Below are positions 17,260 through 27,083 of a stretch of DNA of 64,000 bases, one piece after another (position 1 is the stretch's first letter; every line of letters begins with the position of its first letter). The notes below the pieces were generated by a model, which was not told the origin of the DNA, searched no databases, and saw only the letters and a program-made list of their open reading frames with translations. The position numbers and the translations under genes are program-made. Location: assembly GCF_021049305.1 (NCBI RefSeq), contig NZ_CP088082.1:644899-708898 (forward strand), given 5' to 3'. This DNA is from Ideonella dechloratans (lineage in GTDB: Bacteria; Pseudomonadota; Gammaproteobacteria; Burkholderiales; Burkholderiaceae_C).

Positions 17260-20200
17260 GTCCGGGGGAGCCAGCGCAGCAGGGTGGCGTGCAGCACCCT
17301 GGGCTCGACCGGCTTGACGATGTGGTCGTTCATGCCGGCGGCCATGCAGGCGGCGCGGTCCTCCGCAAAGGCGCTGGCCGTCATCGCCACGATGGGGGTG
17401 CGCGCGTGGCCGGCCAGCGCGCGGATGCGCCGCGTGGCCTGCAGGCCGTCCATCTCGGGCATCTGCATGTCCATCAGGATCAGGTCGTAGGGGCGTTCGG
17501 CCGCGGCCCGCACGGCCAGGGCACCGTCGCTGGCGGTGTGCACCCGCAGCCCGGCCTGGCGCAGCAGCTCGGTGGCCACCTCCAGGTTCACCGGGTTGTC
17601 CTCGACCAGCAGAATGCTGGCGCCGGCGCAGTGGCGCCGCAGGGTGTCCTCATCGGCCTGGGCGACCGGATCGGGGGGGCGCACTTCCAGTGCGACGCCC
17701 TGCTGGGAAGCCAGGCTCACCAGATGATCCAGCAGGGCCTAGGCGGTGACCGGCTTGAGCAGCACCGCGGCGCAGCCGGCCGCCCGGGCCTCGTTCCAGA
17801 GGTTCGCGTCATCGCTGGCGGTCACCAGCAGCGTGGGCGGCACCTGGGTGGCCGAGCGCTGGCGCATGCGCCGCAGGGCCTGCAGGCCGTCGGTGCCGGG
17901 CATCAGCGCATCCAGCACCAGGAAGTCGTAGGGCCGGTCGTCCTCCAGCGCGGCGTGCCAGCGTGCGACCGCCTCGCCGCCATCCGTGGCCTCGTGCACC
18001 TCCAGGCCCATCTGGCGCAGCATGTCGCCCAGGGCCTGGCGTGCCTCCGGCAGATCGTCGGCCATCAGCACCCGGCGACCGGACAGCAGCGCCGCGCGGG
18101 CCCGTTCGGCGGGGGCGGCCGACATCTGGAAGCGGGCCGTGAACCAGAATCGGCTGCCTTGCCCGGGCTGACTGTCGACCCCCACCGTGCCGCCCATCAG
18201 CTCGGCCAGGCGCTTGGTGATGGCCAGTCCCAGCCCGGTGCCGCCATGGCGGCGGGTGTGGGAGCTGTCGACCTGCTCGAAGGCCTGGAACAGCTGGGCC
18301 TGCTGTTCGAGGGCGATGCCTGGGCCGGTGTCCTGCACCTCGAAGAGCACCTGGAGCCAGCCGCCGCCTTCTTCCTGCAGCGTGCAGCGCAGGGTGATGA
18401 CGCCCTGTTCCGTGAACTTGGCGGCGTTGTTGAGCAGGTTGAGCAGGGCCTGCGACAGGCGGGTGGCGTCGCCGCGCAGGCGGGCGGGCATGTGGTCGGT
18501 GTCGATCACCAGTTCGATGCCCTTGGCCCGCACCTTGTCGGCCACCAGCGCGGTGATGCGCGAGAGCAGCGCATCGAGCGCGAAGTCGGTGATGTCCAGC
18601 GTCATCTTGCCGGCCTCGATCTTCGAGAGGTCCAGGATGTCGCTGATCACGCCCAGCAGGTGCTGGGCCGCGCCCTCCACCTTGCCCAGGCGTTCCCGCT
18701 GTTCCGGCACCGCCACCTCGCGCTGCAGCAGGTGGGTCAGGCCGATGATGGCGTTCATCGGGGTGCGGATCTCATGGCTCATGTTGGCCAGGAAGGCGCT
18801 CTTGGCCCGGCTGGCGGCCTCGGCGTGGTCGCGGGCCTGCATCAGCTGCAGGTTGAGCTGCTGCAACGCCACTTCGGCCTGCTTGCGGGCGGTGATGTCG
18901 TGGAAGCCGGCGAACACGCCACGCACTTCGCCGTTCTGGACGTCGGGCTGGTAGGTGCACCAGAAGACGCGCTCGCCCTGGGGCGAAAGCGTCTGCAGCT
19001 CGAATTCGCGCGTCTGGCCCTGCAGCGCGGCCTGCGCATGGTGGTGGGCCATCAGGTAGCTGGCGTGCACGGCGGTGTACTCGATCGCGGTGCCCACCAG
19101 CTGATCGGGTGTGGTGCCGAAGGTCTGGGCATAGGCCTTGTTGGCGAAGCGGCAGACGAGGTCCTTGTCCCAGTAGCTCATCGCGCCGGGCATGTTGTCG
19201 GCCACGTCCTGGCTGAACTGCAGGGTGCGCAGCTGCTGCTCGGTGGCCAGCTTCAAGGCCGCGGTGCGCTCCACCACCAGCTGTTCGAGGTGTTCGCGGT
19301 GGCGCTCCAGCTCGGCCTGGATGCGCTTGCGCTCGGTGATGTCGCGGCAGTCGCACAGCACCAGACGACGCCCACCCAGCGTGACGTGGCTGGAGCTGAT
19401 CTCCACGTCCACCTGGGCCCCATCGGCCCGCTGGAAGCGGGTTTCGATGAGCCGGGCGCCGATGGTCGGGTCCCGCAGCTTGCACAGCAGCTCTTCGCGC
19501 GACCATTGGGCATCCCAATCCCAGATGTGGAGATCGGCGGTCTCCTCTTCGCTGCGTCCCAGCAGGGCTGCGAAGCTGGGGTTGGCCGTGACCACGCCGC
19601 CCTCAACGTCCAGCACGACGATGCCGTCGTGGGCGTTGGTGAGCAACGCCTGCCGCAGCGCGGCCTCTTCCTGCGCCTCCTGGCGGAGTTGACGCGTCTC
19701 GGTGACGTCGCGCAGCACGCCGAACAGGCCCAGCAACTGTCCCTGGGCATTGCGCAGCGGCCCCTTGGTCACCAGCAGCTGGCGGCCATCGCTTTCACCC
19801 CGGTCGTAATGGATGGTCTTCTGCGTGAACAGGACTTCCTCGTCCTCCAGCTTGCGCTTCCGGGCGATGTCTTCAGGGAACACCTCCGCATCGGTGTGCC
19901 CGAGCACATCGGCGGCCTGCGGCCCGGGGGCGTGGGGATCGCGCGCCTCCCAGAGGAAATAGCGGCCCTGCATGTCCTTGGCGAAGATGAGATCGGCGGC
20001 GGCCTGGGCGATGGCGGCCAGCAGACCCAGCTCCTGGAGCTCGCGCTCCCGGCTTCGATCGAGCTGCGAGGCGTGTCTCAGCTGGAACTGCTGGCGCAGC
20101 GTGCGTCGGCCCAGCGCCACCACGGCATAGAGCGATGCGGACAGCAGCAACGTGCCGGCGGCCAGCGGCCAGCTGGCTTGCCACAAGGCGGCGGGTGCCG

Positions 20201-20993
20201 GATCGACCGCCAGCCACCAGTCGGTCCCGCGGAGCAGGCTGCGCGCGCCGACCTCGTCCTGCGGCAGCGCGGCGGCGACCATCGGTGTGCCTGGCAGGGG
20301 GCCCAGGGCCACACCGCGCCAGCCGGCGGCCTCCGAGGGCCACCAGATGCGCAGGGTCTGGTCCTGTCGCGCCTGGAGCCGCTCGCGAAGCAGCTCGGAC
20401 ATGCGGCGCTGGAAGGGGACATGCAGCACCGCGTAGGTCTGCGGGGGATCCCCCGAATTCACCAAGGGGACCACGATGTCCAGTTGCTGCGCGTCCGCGG
20501 AAGGCGCTCCGATGCCGAGCGCATCTGCCGCACTGGCGATGCCGGCCGCGCGGCGGACAGGGCGGTTGAGCAGCGGCACGGGCGACATGGCCGGCGCCAC
20601 CGCCAGCGGCGAGCCATCGTCGTTGATCAGGGCCACCCGATCGGCGCCGTCGGGGCGCACGAAGGTCTGCAGGCGACTGACGAGCTGATCATGGGCCGGC
20701 TGCGAGCCGCCGCGGATCCGCTCGCAGAGCTCCGCCATGTAAGCGCTGCTCTGCAGGAAGCGGAGCTCCGCGCCACGTTCCTGGATCCAGCTGCCCAGGA
20801 TCTGGGCATCCAGCCGTGCTTCGGAGGCGAGTGCTTCGGACAGCCGCTGGCGCTGCCATTGCGCACCCTGGTACAGGGCCAGGGCCGTCAGCAGGCACCA
20901 GAGCAGGCTGAAGACCAGGAAGGGGGGGCGCTCCAGCCAGCGTGGCTGGCCCGGGGAGGAAGAAGAAGGGGCAGATGGACGCGAGGGACGCAC
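17229..20993 (-). pseudogene. Hybrid histidine kinase with two receivers, interrupted by an amber codon
   Basis: A membrane sensor kinase of about 1254 codons. A first helix (FLVFSLLWCLLTALALY), a periplasmic domain, a second helix (near residue 270), three PAS-type domains, the HisKA box FLANMSHEIRTPMNAIIG, an ATPase domain (LLNLLNNAAKFTEQG, GTGLGLAITKRLAELMGG) and two receivers follow. A single TAG at 17739-17741 lies in frame at the end of the first receiver ([23 protein letters not shown]). The second receiver ([31 protein letters not shown]) is intact beyond it. One C-to-T change (CAG to TAG) would explain it. The truncated protein keeps kinase and first receiver. The start is a GTG. Confidence 0.85.
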
Positions 20994-21096
20994 GGCGGTG
21001 GCACTTCAGCAAACACACCCGCCGCAACAGTCCATGGCGAGCCTTGACAGCCACGCTAGCACAGCCGCTCATCGATGCGATGTGCATCGGCCCGGT

Positions 21097-21121
21097 GTGT
21101 GTCGCGTCGGACGCGACACAC
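21097..21121. repeat. Perfect 11-bp inverted repeat downstream of infA
   Basis: Arms GTGTGTCGCGT and ACGCGACACAC flank the loop CGG. It lies 20 bp after the infA stop and upstream of the hybrid kinase gene. No T-run follows on either strand, so it may be a Rho-assisted end, a transcript-stabilising hairpin or an operator. Confidence 0.6.
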
Positions 21122-21140
21122 TGCACACATCCGAACGTGT

Positions 21141-21407
21141 TCAGTTGCGGCGACGCGGGGCGCCGCCACCCGAGGGCTGGGCGCTGCGGTCGAGGTGGCG
21201 GAAGGTGATGCGACCCTTGCCCAGGTCGTAGGGCGAGAGCTCCAGCGACACGGCGTCGCCCGCCAGGATGCGGATGTGGTTCTTCTTCATCTTGCCGGCG
21301 GTGTAGGCCACCAGTTCGTGACCGTTCTCCAGCGTGACGCGGAAACGGGAGTCCGGCAGGACTTCGTTGACGATGCCGCGCATCTCGATCAGTTCTTCCT
21401 TGGCCAT
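21141..21407 (-). CDS. infA: Translation initiation factor IF-1
   Basis: An 88-residue S1-like OB-fold protein starting [51 protein letters not shown]. It binds the ribosomal A site during initiation. GGAG precedes the ATG. The C-terminal extension ([14 protein letters not shown]) is longer than in the ribosomal-operon copy typical of the order. Many betaproteobacteria have a second, stand-alone infA, and the lack of ribosomal genes around it suggests this is one. Confidence 0.95.
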   Translation of the reverse strand: MAKEELIEMRGIVNEVLPDSRFRVTLENGHELVAYTAGKMKKNHIRILAGDAVSLELSPYDLGKGRITFRHLDRSAQPSGGGAPRRRN

Positions 21408-21771
21408 TTTCTTCTCCAGAGATTCAGCAGGGCGTTTTTGGCATGACGCCGCACAGGGGATGGTTCGGAATCCGGCCGGCGCGCAGCCGGCTTGGGGTTC
21501 CCGTCCATGTGAATGGGGGCCGCAGGCGCTTGGGTGGAGGCTCCGGCGGTCTGCATGTCGATGCAGCGCTGACCACGGAGAGGACGGACTTCCCTGGGCG
21601 GAAGCTCATCCCGGCTCGCACGGCAGAAGTTTCTCCGGGGGACAGTCCTGGCGCCCCGTGAAGGACAGCAAGGCAATTGAACCCGGAGCCCGGATGACGA
21701 ACCCGACCCGCAGCACATGCCGAAGGTTGGAAAGCGAACCCGAGATCGCTGGTGTGGTCAAGCTATTTATT
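21408..21771. other. Intergenic region upstream of infA, no gene recognised
   Basis: About 360 bases between the infA start and the stop of the downstream recombinase gene. It must hold the infA promoter. Both strands were read without finding a convincing gene. The 21750-21780 end is AT-rich (CTATTTATTTTAGGAGG), unlike the rest. Confidence 0.5.
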
Positions 21772-22749
21772 TTAGGAGGTTTCGTGCAGCCATGCAGCCT
21801 CTTCCACCATCTCTTGGCGGATGCGCTGATAGCGATCGAGCACGTCCGGCTCGGTCACCCCCAGCCATTGCCCGAGCTGCTCAGGGGGAACCCTGCGGTG
21901 GAGCGCGTGCAGGGCGAAGCTGTGCCGCAAGCTGTAGGCGCTCCAGCGCTGGGCGTCCAGCCCCGCCTGCTGCAGCACGGCCTTGACGCCCTCGTGGTGG
22001 GACACCTTGCCCCAGGGCTTGCCCGTGGACCGGGTGGAAGGCAGGCATTGCTCTCCGGGCACCCCCAGCGCCGCTCGCGCCTCGCGCCAGGTCTGAACGG
22101 CTCGCCGGGCCCAGACAGGCAGGGGCACGCGCCGCGCCGCCTGACCCGAGGGGCCGGGCAAGGTCACGGCCTCGCAGACCGCTGGAGCAAGGTCCCTCAG
22201 GCGAAGCGCCCGGACCTCGGCTGGGGTGAGGCCCGCCCCGAGGTGCAGCGCCACCGCGGCCCGGTTGCGCTGCATCTGCCAAGGGTTGCCCGGATTGGAC
22301 GGCTGTGCCAGGTGACGCGCCAGGGCCGCAGCGTCTCTCTGGCCGAGAGCGTCGGGCAGTTCGTCGAACCGGCTGGCATTGGCATAGCGGATGTCCGGGC
22401 GTTGTTCCAGCAGCTGGGCCACGGCGGTGGCAGGGGGCAGCCCAAGCTCCTGGTGGTAGATGAGCAGGACCCGCTCGACGAGCCGGGTGATGCGCCAGGC
22501 GTGGCGACGGGTGAGCCCGTGGGTGGCGTCCCGTTCGGCCAGGAAGGCGGCGAGATCGGCGGCCTGGAGTGCCTGGGGCGGCATGCCGCGCGCACAGGCC
22601 CAATGCGCCAGGGCGCCCCAGACAGAGGCATATACCTCCTCGGAGGTGGTCTTTCGCAGCAGCGACCTGGCCCGTGCGCGCCGCTGCCAGAGTGCCCAGG
22701 CCAACTCGAAGGCGGCCATGGGCGAAGAGGGAATGTCGAGTCGATTCAT
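21772..22749 (-). CDS. Tyrosine recombinase / phage-integrase family protein
   Basis: A 325-residue site-specific recombinase. An N-terminal SAM-like core-binding region (SEEVYASVWGALAHWACARGM) precedes the catalytic domain. The first catalytic Arg is in LTPAEVRALRLRD; box II reads SAYSLRHSFALHAL; LGQWLGVTEPDVLDRYQ carries the nucleophile Tyr near residue 308. The first His of the usual H-x-x-R is a Tyr here, and the second is a Trp, both seen in active members. It is not a canonical XerC/D by length or sequence. It starts beside a 14-bp inverted repeat and lies 10 kb from the replication origin. Confidence 0.85.
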   Translation of the reverse strand: MNRLDIPSSPMAAFELAWALWQRRARARSLLRKTTSEEVYASVWGALAHWACARGMPPQALQAADLAAFLAERDATHGLTRRHAWRITRLVERVLLIYHQELGLPPATAVAQLLEQRPDIRYANASRFDELPDALGQRDAAALARHLAQPSNPGNPWQMQRNRAAVALHLGAGLTPAEVRALRLRDLAPAVCEAVTLPGPSGQAARRVPLPVWARRAVQTWREARAALGVPGEQCLPSTRSTGKPWGKVSHHEGVKAVLQQAGLDAQRWSAYSLRHSFALHALHRRVPPEQLGQWLGVTEPDVLDRYQRIRQEMVEEAAWLHETS

Positions 22750-22750
22750 A

Positions 22751-22825
22751 AACGAACTAACAGCGATGCAGGTGGGCCGGAAATGAGCTGATTGCCAAGA
22801 AATCGGAAATTGCCGTTAGTTCATT
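22751..22825. repeat. Inverted repeat pair upstream of the recombinase gene
   Basis: AACGAACTAACAGC (22751-22764) and GCCGTTAGTTCATT (22812-22825) match as inverted copies at 12 of 14 positions, separated by 47 bases. They abut the recombinase start codon. An operator for autoregulation is the simplest reading; a recombinase accessory site is possible. Confidence 0.55.
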
Positions 22826-22878
22826 TTAAAGGCGACACTTGTCCGGAGGATCCGGGGGCTCGACACCCCCGGAGAGCG

Positions 22879-23259
22879 TCAGTCGAAGGTCGGTTGCTCG
22901 GGGCGGACCACCGGGAATCCCGCCGACTGCCATCCGTCGAAGCCTCCGGCCAGCGAAACCACCTGCAGATAGCCCATGTCCTTCATGGAAGCGGCCGCCA
23001 GCGCGGCACGCCCGCCGCTCTTGCAATAGACGACCACCTTCAAGTCGCGCGGCGTCATGGCCGGCGTGGCGCTGAGCTTGAACTCCAGAAGTCCGCGGGG
23101 CACCGACACGGCCCCCGGCAGATGACCCGCGGCGTACTCGTCCGGCTCCCGGACGTCCAGGACCAGGTCCGCGTTGCGAACCGCCTGTTCGGCGCCATCC
23201 AGGGCCACTTCCTCGATGCGTTGCTTGGCTGCGGCCACCAGATCGTGTGCTGATTTCAT
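22879..23259 (-). CDS. Rhodanese-domain protein
   Basis: A 126-residue single-domain rhodanese, a sulfur-transfer or persulfide-handling protein. It has LVLDVREPDEYAAGHLPGAVSVPRG, the active-site loop VVYCKSGGRAALAA with catalytic Cys near residue 80, and the final LAGGFDGWQSAGFPV. No signal peptide is seen, so it is cytoplasmic. The start MKSAHDLV was preferred to an in-frame upstream codon because it gives the normal domain length. It sits between two recombinase genes. Confidence 0.9.
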   Translation of the reverse strand: MKSAHDLVAAAKQRIEEVALDGAEQAVRNADLVLDVREPDEYAAGHLPGAVSVPRGLLEFKLSATPAMTPRDLKVVVYCKSGGRAALAAASMKDMGYLQVVSLAGGFDGWQSAGFPVVRPEQPTFD

Positions 23260-23318
23260 GTCTTGCCCCCGTGCATGGTTGAAATACCCCCCATCGTACA
23301 TTCCCCCCAGGCACTGAC

Positions 23319-25151
23319 TCAGGGCTTGCCCATGTCATGCAACAGGCGATCATCGCCAAAGGCGGCGTCCATCTCCTGTTGCAGCCGCTCCAGCTGGGCA
23401 TGGGCATAGCGCATGGTCGTGCGCGGATCGGCATGGCCCAGTTGGCGCTGCACAACCTCCAGAGGGGCGCGTCGTTCGAGCGCGCGGGTCCCGAAGGTGT
23501 GTCGCAGCCAATGGGGCGACGCCCGCAGGGCCACGTCCTTTTCGGCCGGCGTCAGCTCGCTGTCCCGGATGGCATCGCGCACCCAGCGCTTCATCGTCTG
23601 ATACAGCGCCTGGTAGCCGATGGCCTGATGCGGTTCGCTCAAGCGCGCCAGCAAGGGCGTCTCGGGCGCCTGATGTCCCAGGGTCCCCAGGCCTCGGGCC
23701 TGGAGGTAATCCTGCAAGGCATCGCGAGCCTGACCCGGCACGGCCACCAGCCGGTTGCGGGCCCCCTTGCCATGCACCTGCAGCACCCAGCGCCCCCGAT
23801 GCTGGCGCAATGCGCCCATCGTGGCGCCCACCAGTTCCGAAGCACGCAGACCGGTGGCCTCGACAAAGGTCAAGATGAACAGCATTCGTGCCCGGGAGGC
23901 ATCGGGCGACTGCGCCTGCAGATGAGACAGCAGCGCCGCCCAGGCCTCGGGCGTGAACGCCCGGCTGTCGAGCATGGACTGCTGGGCATCGTCCCCGGTG
24001 CGCCGGTTGATCAGCATCCACGGGTTGCGAGAGGGGAGATAGCCGACATTGACCATCCAGCCGAAGAAGCTGCCGAGCACCACCACGGCCTGGCGGCGGC
24101 TGGCCAAGCTGAGCGGCCCCCGGAATGGAGCCCAGCCTTCGCCCAGCACCGTGCTGTGGCGACGCGAGATCCACGCCGGTGGCAGATGCTCCAGAAAACT
24201 CATGTAGGCCAGGCAGTCTTCCACCTGCACCTCGGCAAACCCCTTGCCCCTCTCATGGGTGAGCCACAACAGCAAACGCAGGGCTTCGCGCCGGTAGCTC
24301 TTGGCGGTGGGCGCCGTGCCGGCCCGGGCCGCCACCCAGGCCTCGATGACCTCCGCATCGGTTCGGGCCCCGGTGAGCACGGCGGTGCCGGGAGCACCAT
24401 GGGTGACGGGCCGTCCGGAGAACAGGCCGTCGGTCACCAGCGCTCCCGCGTCTGCCGGCAGCACGATGGACTGCTCCGACCCGGCGCGCTGAAACGGGCG
24501 GGGCAGGGGCAGCACGCTGTCGGGCAGGAGCAGTTGCAGATACTGGGCCAGGCGATGGGCCTTGACCTTGCCGATGGCCGGCAGCCCCCGCCACCAGTGC
24601 CCGCCGCCCTGGATGCGCTGCTGCAGATCGCGCAGCAGCACCATGCCGGCCTGGGCCAGCCGTGCCGTGGTCATCGGATCGAACCACCCCTCCAGGCGAT
24701 CCTCGGGCGAGGGCCGCTCGGCGGCCACCGCCTGCAGTTCCTTCAGCAGCGCGAGTTGCCGATCGCGCAGGCGCCGACGCCGCTCGGCTCGGGCATCGGC
24801 GGGAAAGGCTTCCTCGTAGAGCTGGGCGACCTCGGCTTCGGTCCAACCGTCGAGTTCCCGCTCGGCGATGAAGTCTTCCAGGGAAGGGCGCACGTCCCCC
24901 GCGCCCACGCGGATCGTCAATCCCACCAGGCGCCAGGCCGAATGCCCGCGCCGGCGCGCCAGACCGCGCAGACGGTCCACCACCTGCCGGTGGGCGGTGA
25001 CGGCCTGGTGGCCGTGGTCGATGCCCAGGTAGCGCAGCGCCGATTCCTGGATGGACAGGCCCTCGGCCACCGCCCGCAGATGGGCGAAGTGGTGCTGACC
25101 GATGCGCGGCCAGGCCGTGTGGGGGTTCAAAGGCGGGGAAACGAGGGACAT
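23319..25151 (-). CDS. Large tyrosine recombinase with DUF3701-type N-terminal domain
   Basis: A 610-residue site-specific recombinase. The N-terminal half (HHFAHLRAVAEGLSIQESALRYLG, then GWFDPMTTARLAQAGM) matches the domain found in betaproteobacterial integrases. The catalytic half has Arg in ATGLRASELVGA, HWLRHTFGT (H-x-x-R) and LGHADPRTTMRYAHAQ with the Tyr nucleophile. The start MSLVSPPLNP was chosen by homology; the frame is open 430 bases further upstream. In Burkholderiales such integrases often lie near megaplasmid or second-chromosome origins. A role in dimer resolution is inference. Confidence 0.88.
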   Translation of the reverse strand: MSLVSPPLNPHTAWPRIGQHHFAHLRAVAEGLSIQESALRYLGIDHGHQAVTAHRQVVDRLRGLARRRGHSAWRLVGLTIRVGAGDVRPSLEDFIAERELDGWTEAEVAQLYEEAFPADARAERRRRLRDRQLALLKELQAVAAERPSPEDRLEGWFDPMTTARLAQAGMVLLRDLQQRIQGGGHWWRGLPAIGKVKAHRLAQYLQLLLPDSVLPLPRPFQRAGSEQSIVLPADAGALVTDGLFSGRPVTHGAPGTAVLTGARTDAEVIEAWVAARAGTAPTAKSYRREALRLLLWLTHERGKGFAEVQVEDCLAYMSFLEHLPPAWISRRHSTVLGEGWAPFRGPLSLASRRQAVVVLGSFFGWMVNVGYLPSRNPWMLINRRTGDDAQQSMLDSRAFTPEAWAALLSHLQAQSPDASRARMLFILTFVEATGLRASELVGATMGALRQHRGRWVLQVHGKGARNRLVAVPGQARDALQDYLQARGLGTLGHQAPETPLLARLSEPHQAIGYQALYQTMKRWVRDAIRDSELTPAEKDVALRASPHWLRHTFGTRALERRAPLEVVQRQLGHADPRTTMRYAHAQLERLQQEMDAAFGDDRLLHDMGKP

Positions 25152-25435
25152 GGATGGGGCATGACACGGGCCTGCGCGACGCCGACCGCCGCTCACGCCA
25201 CAGGATCCGATACTACCCACATGGGCGTCGCTCCCGCGTGGGATGCCCCCGCGGATCGGTCCGCGGAGATCCACCGCACAGCGCCGTGACGCGCGCATGC
25301 TATCGCGGGTGGTCGCATCTGCGGGGCGGACAGACGCCGGCAGGTCCCGGCTTTTGCGTCGCAGCTTGAGCAGCCTCATGCAGGCCATGGCCGCTTGCGC
25401 CATGGTGGCGGCACCCCATGCAGACGAGGAACTCC

Positions 25436-26089
25436 ATGACAGCCGCTTTTCATGACAGGCGCGAAGCGGGCCAACGCCTCGCGGATGCGCTGGCGTCGCA
25501 AAATTTGACCCATGTCGTGGTGCTGGCGCTGCCACGCGGCGGGGTGCCCGTGGCGGCACCGGTGGCCCGGGCCCTGGGCGCACCGCTGGATCTGCTCCTG
25601 GTGCGCAAGATCGGCGCCCCCGGTCAGCCGGAGTTGGCCGTGGCCGCGGTTGCCGAGGGCACCGATCCCGCGCTGGTGTACGACGACGAGACCATGGCTC
25701 TCACCGGAGCCTCGCTCCAGTATGTCAAACGCGAGTTGCCGGCGCACTTGCAGGAGATCGAGCGCCGCCGGACGCTTTACCTGAAGGGCCGCCCACCGAT
25801 CCCCCTGGCCGGCAAGACGGCGGTGCTGGTCGATGACGGCATCGCCACCGGCACCACCGTGCGCGCCGCGCTGATGGCCCTGCGGCTGCGTGGCCCCGCG
25901 CGGGTGATCCTTGCCGTGCCGGTGGCCTCGCAGGAGGCTCTGCGCGCCTTGCGCCCCGAGGTCGATGCAGTGGTGTGCCTGGAGACACCTTCGTGGTTCG
26001 GTGCCGTGGGGGCGCACTATCGCCACTTTCCATCCGTCTCCGATGACGAGGTCGTGGCCCTGATGGAGGAGCAGCCGTGGGCGCACTGA
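25436..26089 (+). CDS. Phosphoribosyltransferase-family protein
   Basis: A 217-residue protein of the type I PRT fold. VVVLALPRGGVPVAAPVARALGAPLDLLLVRKIGAPGQPE forms the first strands, and TAVLVDDGIATGTTVRAAL is the PRPP-binding loop (DDGIATGTT). Stand-alone PRTs of this kind often occur in anaerobic or universal-stress gene groups; the substrate is not known. The ATG (MTAAFHDRREAG) has AGGA at suitable distance. The stop overlaps the next start as TGATG. Confidence 0.85.
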   Translation: MTAAFHDRREAGQRLADALASQNLTHVVVLALPRGGVPVAAPVARALGAPLDLLLVRKIGAPGQPELAVAAVAEGTDPALVYDDETMALTGASLQYVKRELPAHLQEIERRRTLYLKGRPPIPLAGKTAVLVDDGIATGTTVRAALMALRLRGPARVILAVPVASQEALRALRPEVDAVVCLETPSWFGAVGAHYRHFPSVSDDEVVALMEEQPWAH

Positions 26090-26721
26090 TGCGGTTGATG
26101 CTGGGGGCGATGGGCGTGCCGCGGTCGGCCACCATCCTGGGAGACGCCACGCGCCGGATCATGCTGCCTCCGCCGCAACTCGATCTGCCCGGCACCTTGA
26201 TGCAGGCACTGCGCCACAGGCGCTCCGAGCGCGCCTTCTGCGGCGAGCCTCTGGCACGACAGACCCTGGCCGATCTGCTGTGGGTGGCGGACGGCGTCAA
26301 CCGCGAGAACGGCGAACGCACCGCACCATCCGCATTGGGGGCACATGAGACGCTGATCGTGGCGGCCATGGCAGAGGGGACTTATGCATACGACCCTTGC
26401 GCGCACGCCTTGAACCTGATGGTCGAGACCGACATCCGCCGCCAGCTGTCCGGCTACCAGATCTTCGTCGCCGATGCCCCTCTGGATCTGGTGTACGTGG
26501 CGGATCATGGCCGCATGGCCCGCGTGCCAATACACTACCGCGACAGCTTTGCCAGCGTCGCGGTCGGCGCGATCTCGCAGAACGTGGCGCTCTACTGCGC
26601 GGCCAACGGCCTGGCAACCGTGCTGCGTGCCTGGATCGACCGGGAGGCCATCGCCAGCGCCCTGCGGCTGGGCACGCAGCAGCACGTGCTGATGTCGCAG
26701 ACGATCGGGCGGCCCGCGTGA
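26089..26721 (+). CDS. Nitroreductase-family (SagB-like) flavoprotein
   Basis: A 210-residue FMN-dependent oxidoreductase homologue. The N-terminal LMQALRHRRSERAF is the FMN-binding Arg-rich helix, followed by LADLLWVADGVNRENGERTAPSALGAHE. YRDSFASVAVGAISQNVALYCAANGLATVLRAWID is the dimer/flavin helix. I chose the ATG that overlaps the upstream stop (TGATG); a GTG 12 bases earlier is in frame. It forms an operon with the phosphoribosyltransferase. The natural substrate is unknown. Confidence 0.85.
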   Translation: MRLMLGAMGVPRSATILGDATRRIMLPPPQLDLPGTLMQALRHRRSERAFCGEPLARQTLADLLWVADGVNRENGERTAPSALGAHETLIVAAMAEGTYAYDPCAHALNLMVETDIRRQLSGYQIFVADAPLDLVYVADHGRMARVPIHYRDSFASVAVGAISQNVALYCAANGLATVLRAWIDREAIASALRLGTQQHVLMSQTIGRPA

Positions 26722-26753
26722 GCTCTGCGGGACACACGTCCGACAGGGCGCGG

Positions 26754-27083
26754 CTACTCCGGTGGCAGGTGCGGCGGGGACGAGCCTTCGGCCGGCTCCC
26801 CCGTCTGGGCATCGTTCCAACCGACCATGCCCAGGTCGCGCTCGGCCTCCTCCAATGCCTCGGCCGGGGTCAGCGCTTCCTCGCTGACGGCATCACGGTC
26901 GGCGCGCGCCATCTCGTAGGTCTCGAAAGGGCCGAACTCGCCCAGGTCGCCATCGGCGAGCCAGTAGAAGCCGTCGGGACGCTCGACGATGGGCGGCAGC
27001 GCGGCCTCACCGGCGGCATCGTTCTGCGGCCGGCGGCTGCGCTTGCGGGGCGAGACATGCCGGATCGAACTGTGTTCTGCCAT
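26754..27083 (-). CDS. Hypothetical 109-residue acidic protein
   Basis: Not recognised. The N-terminus is basic (SPRKRSRRPQ), followed by RPDGFYWLADGDLGEFGPFETYEMARADRDAVSEEALTP and an acidic, Pro-rich end. The aromatic centre (FYWL..GEFGPFETYE) looks like a small domain binding a partner. The start overlaps the last 77 bases of the flavodoxin gene in another frame, so either this start lies downstream or the flavodoxin tail is overlapping. Codon use supports the central part. Confidence 0.65.
   Translation of the reverse strand: MAEHSSIRHVSPRKRSRRPQNDAAGEAALPPIVERPDGFYWLADGDLGEFGPFETYEMARADRDAVSEEALTPAEALEEAERDLGMVGWNDAQTGEPAEGSSPPHLPPE

Noticed and set aside
16740..21047. A 1435-codon open frame opposite the hybrid kinase
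   Set aside because: Composition is typical of antisense of GC-rich coding DNA; the minus strand has clear kinase domains.
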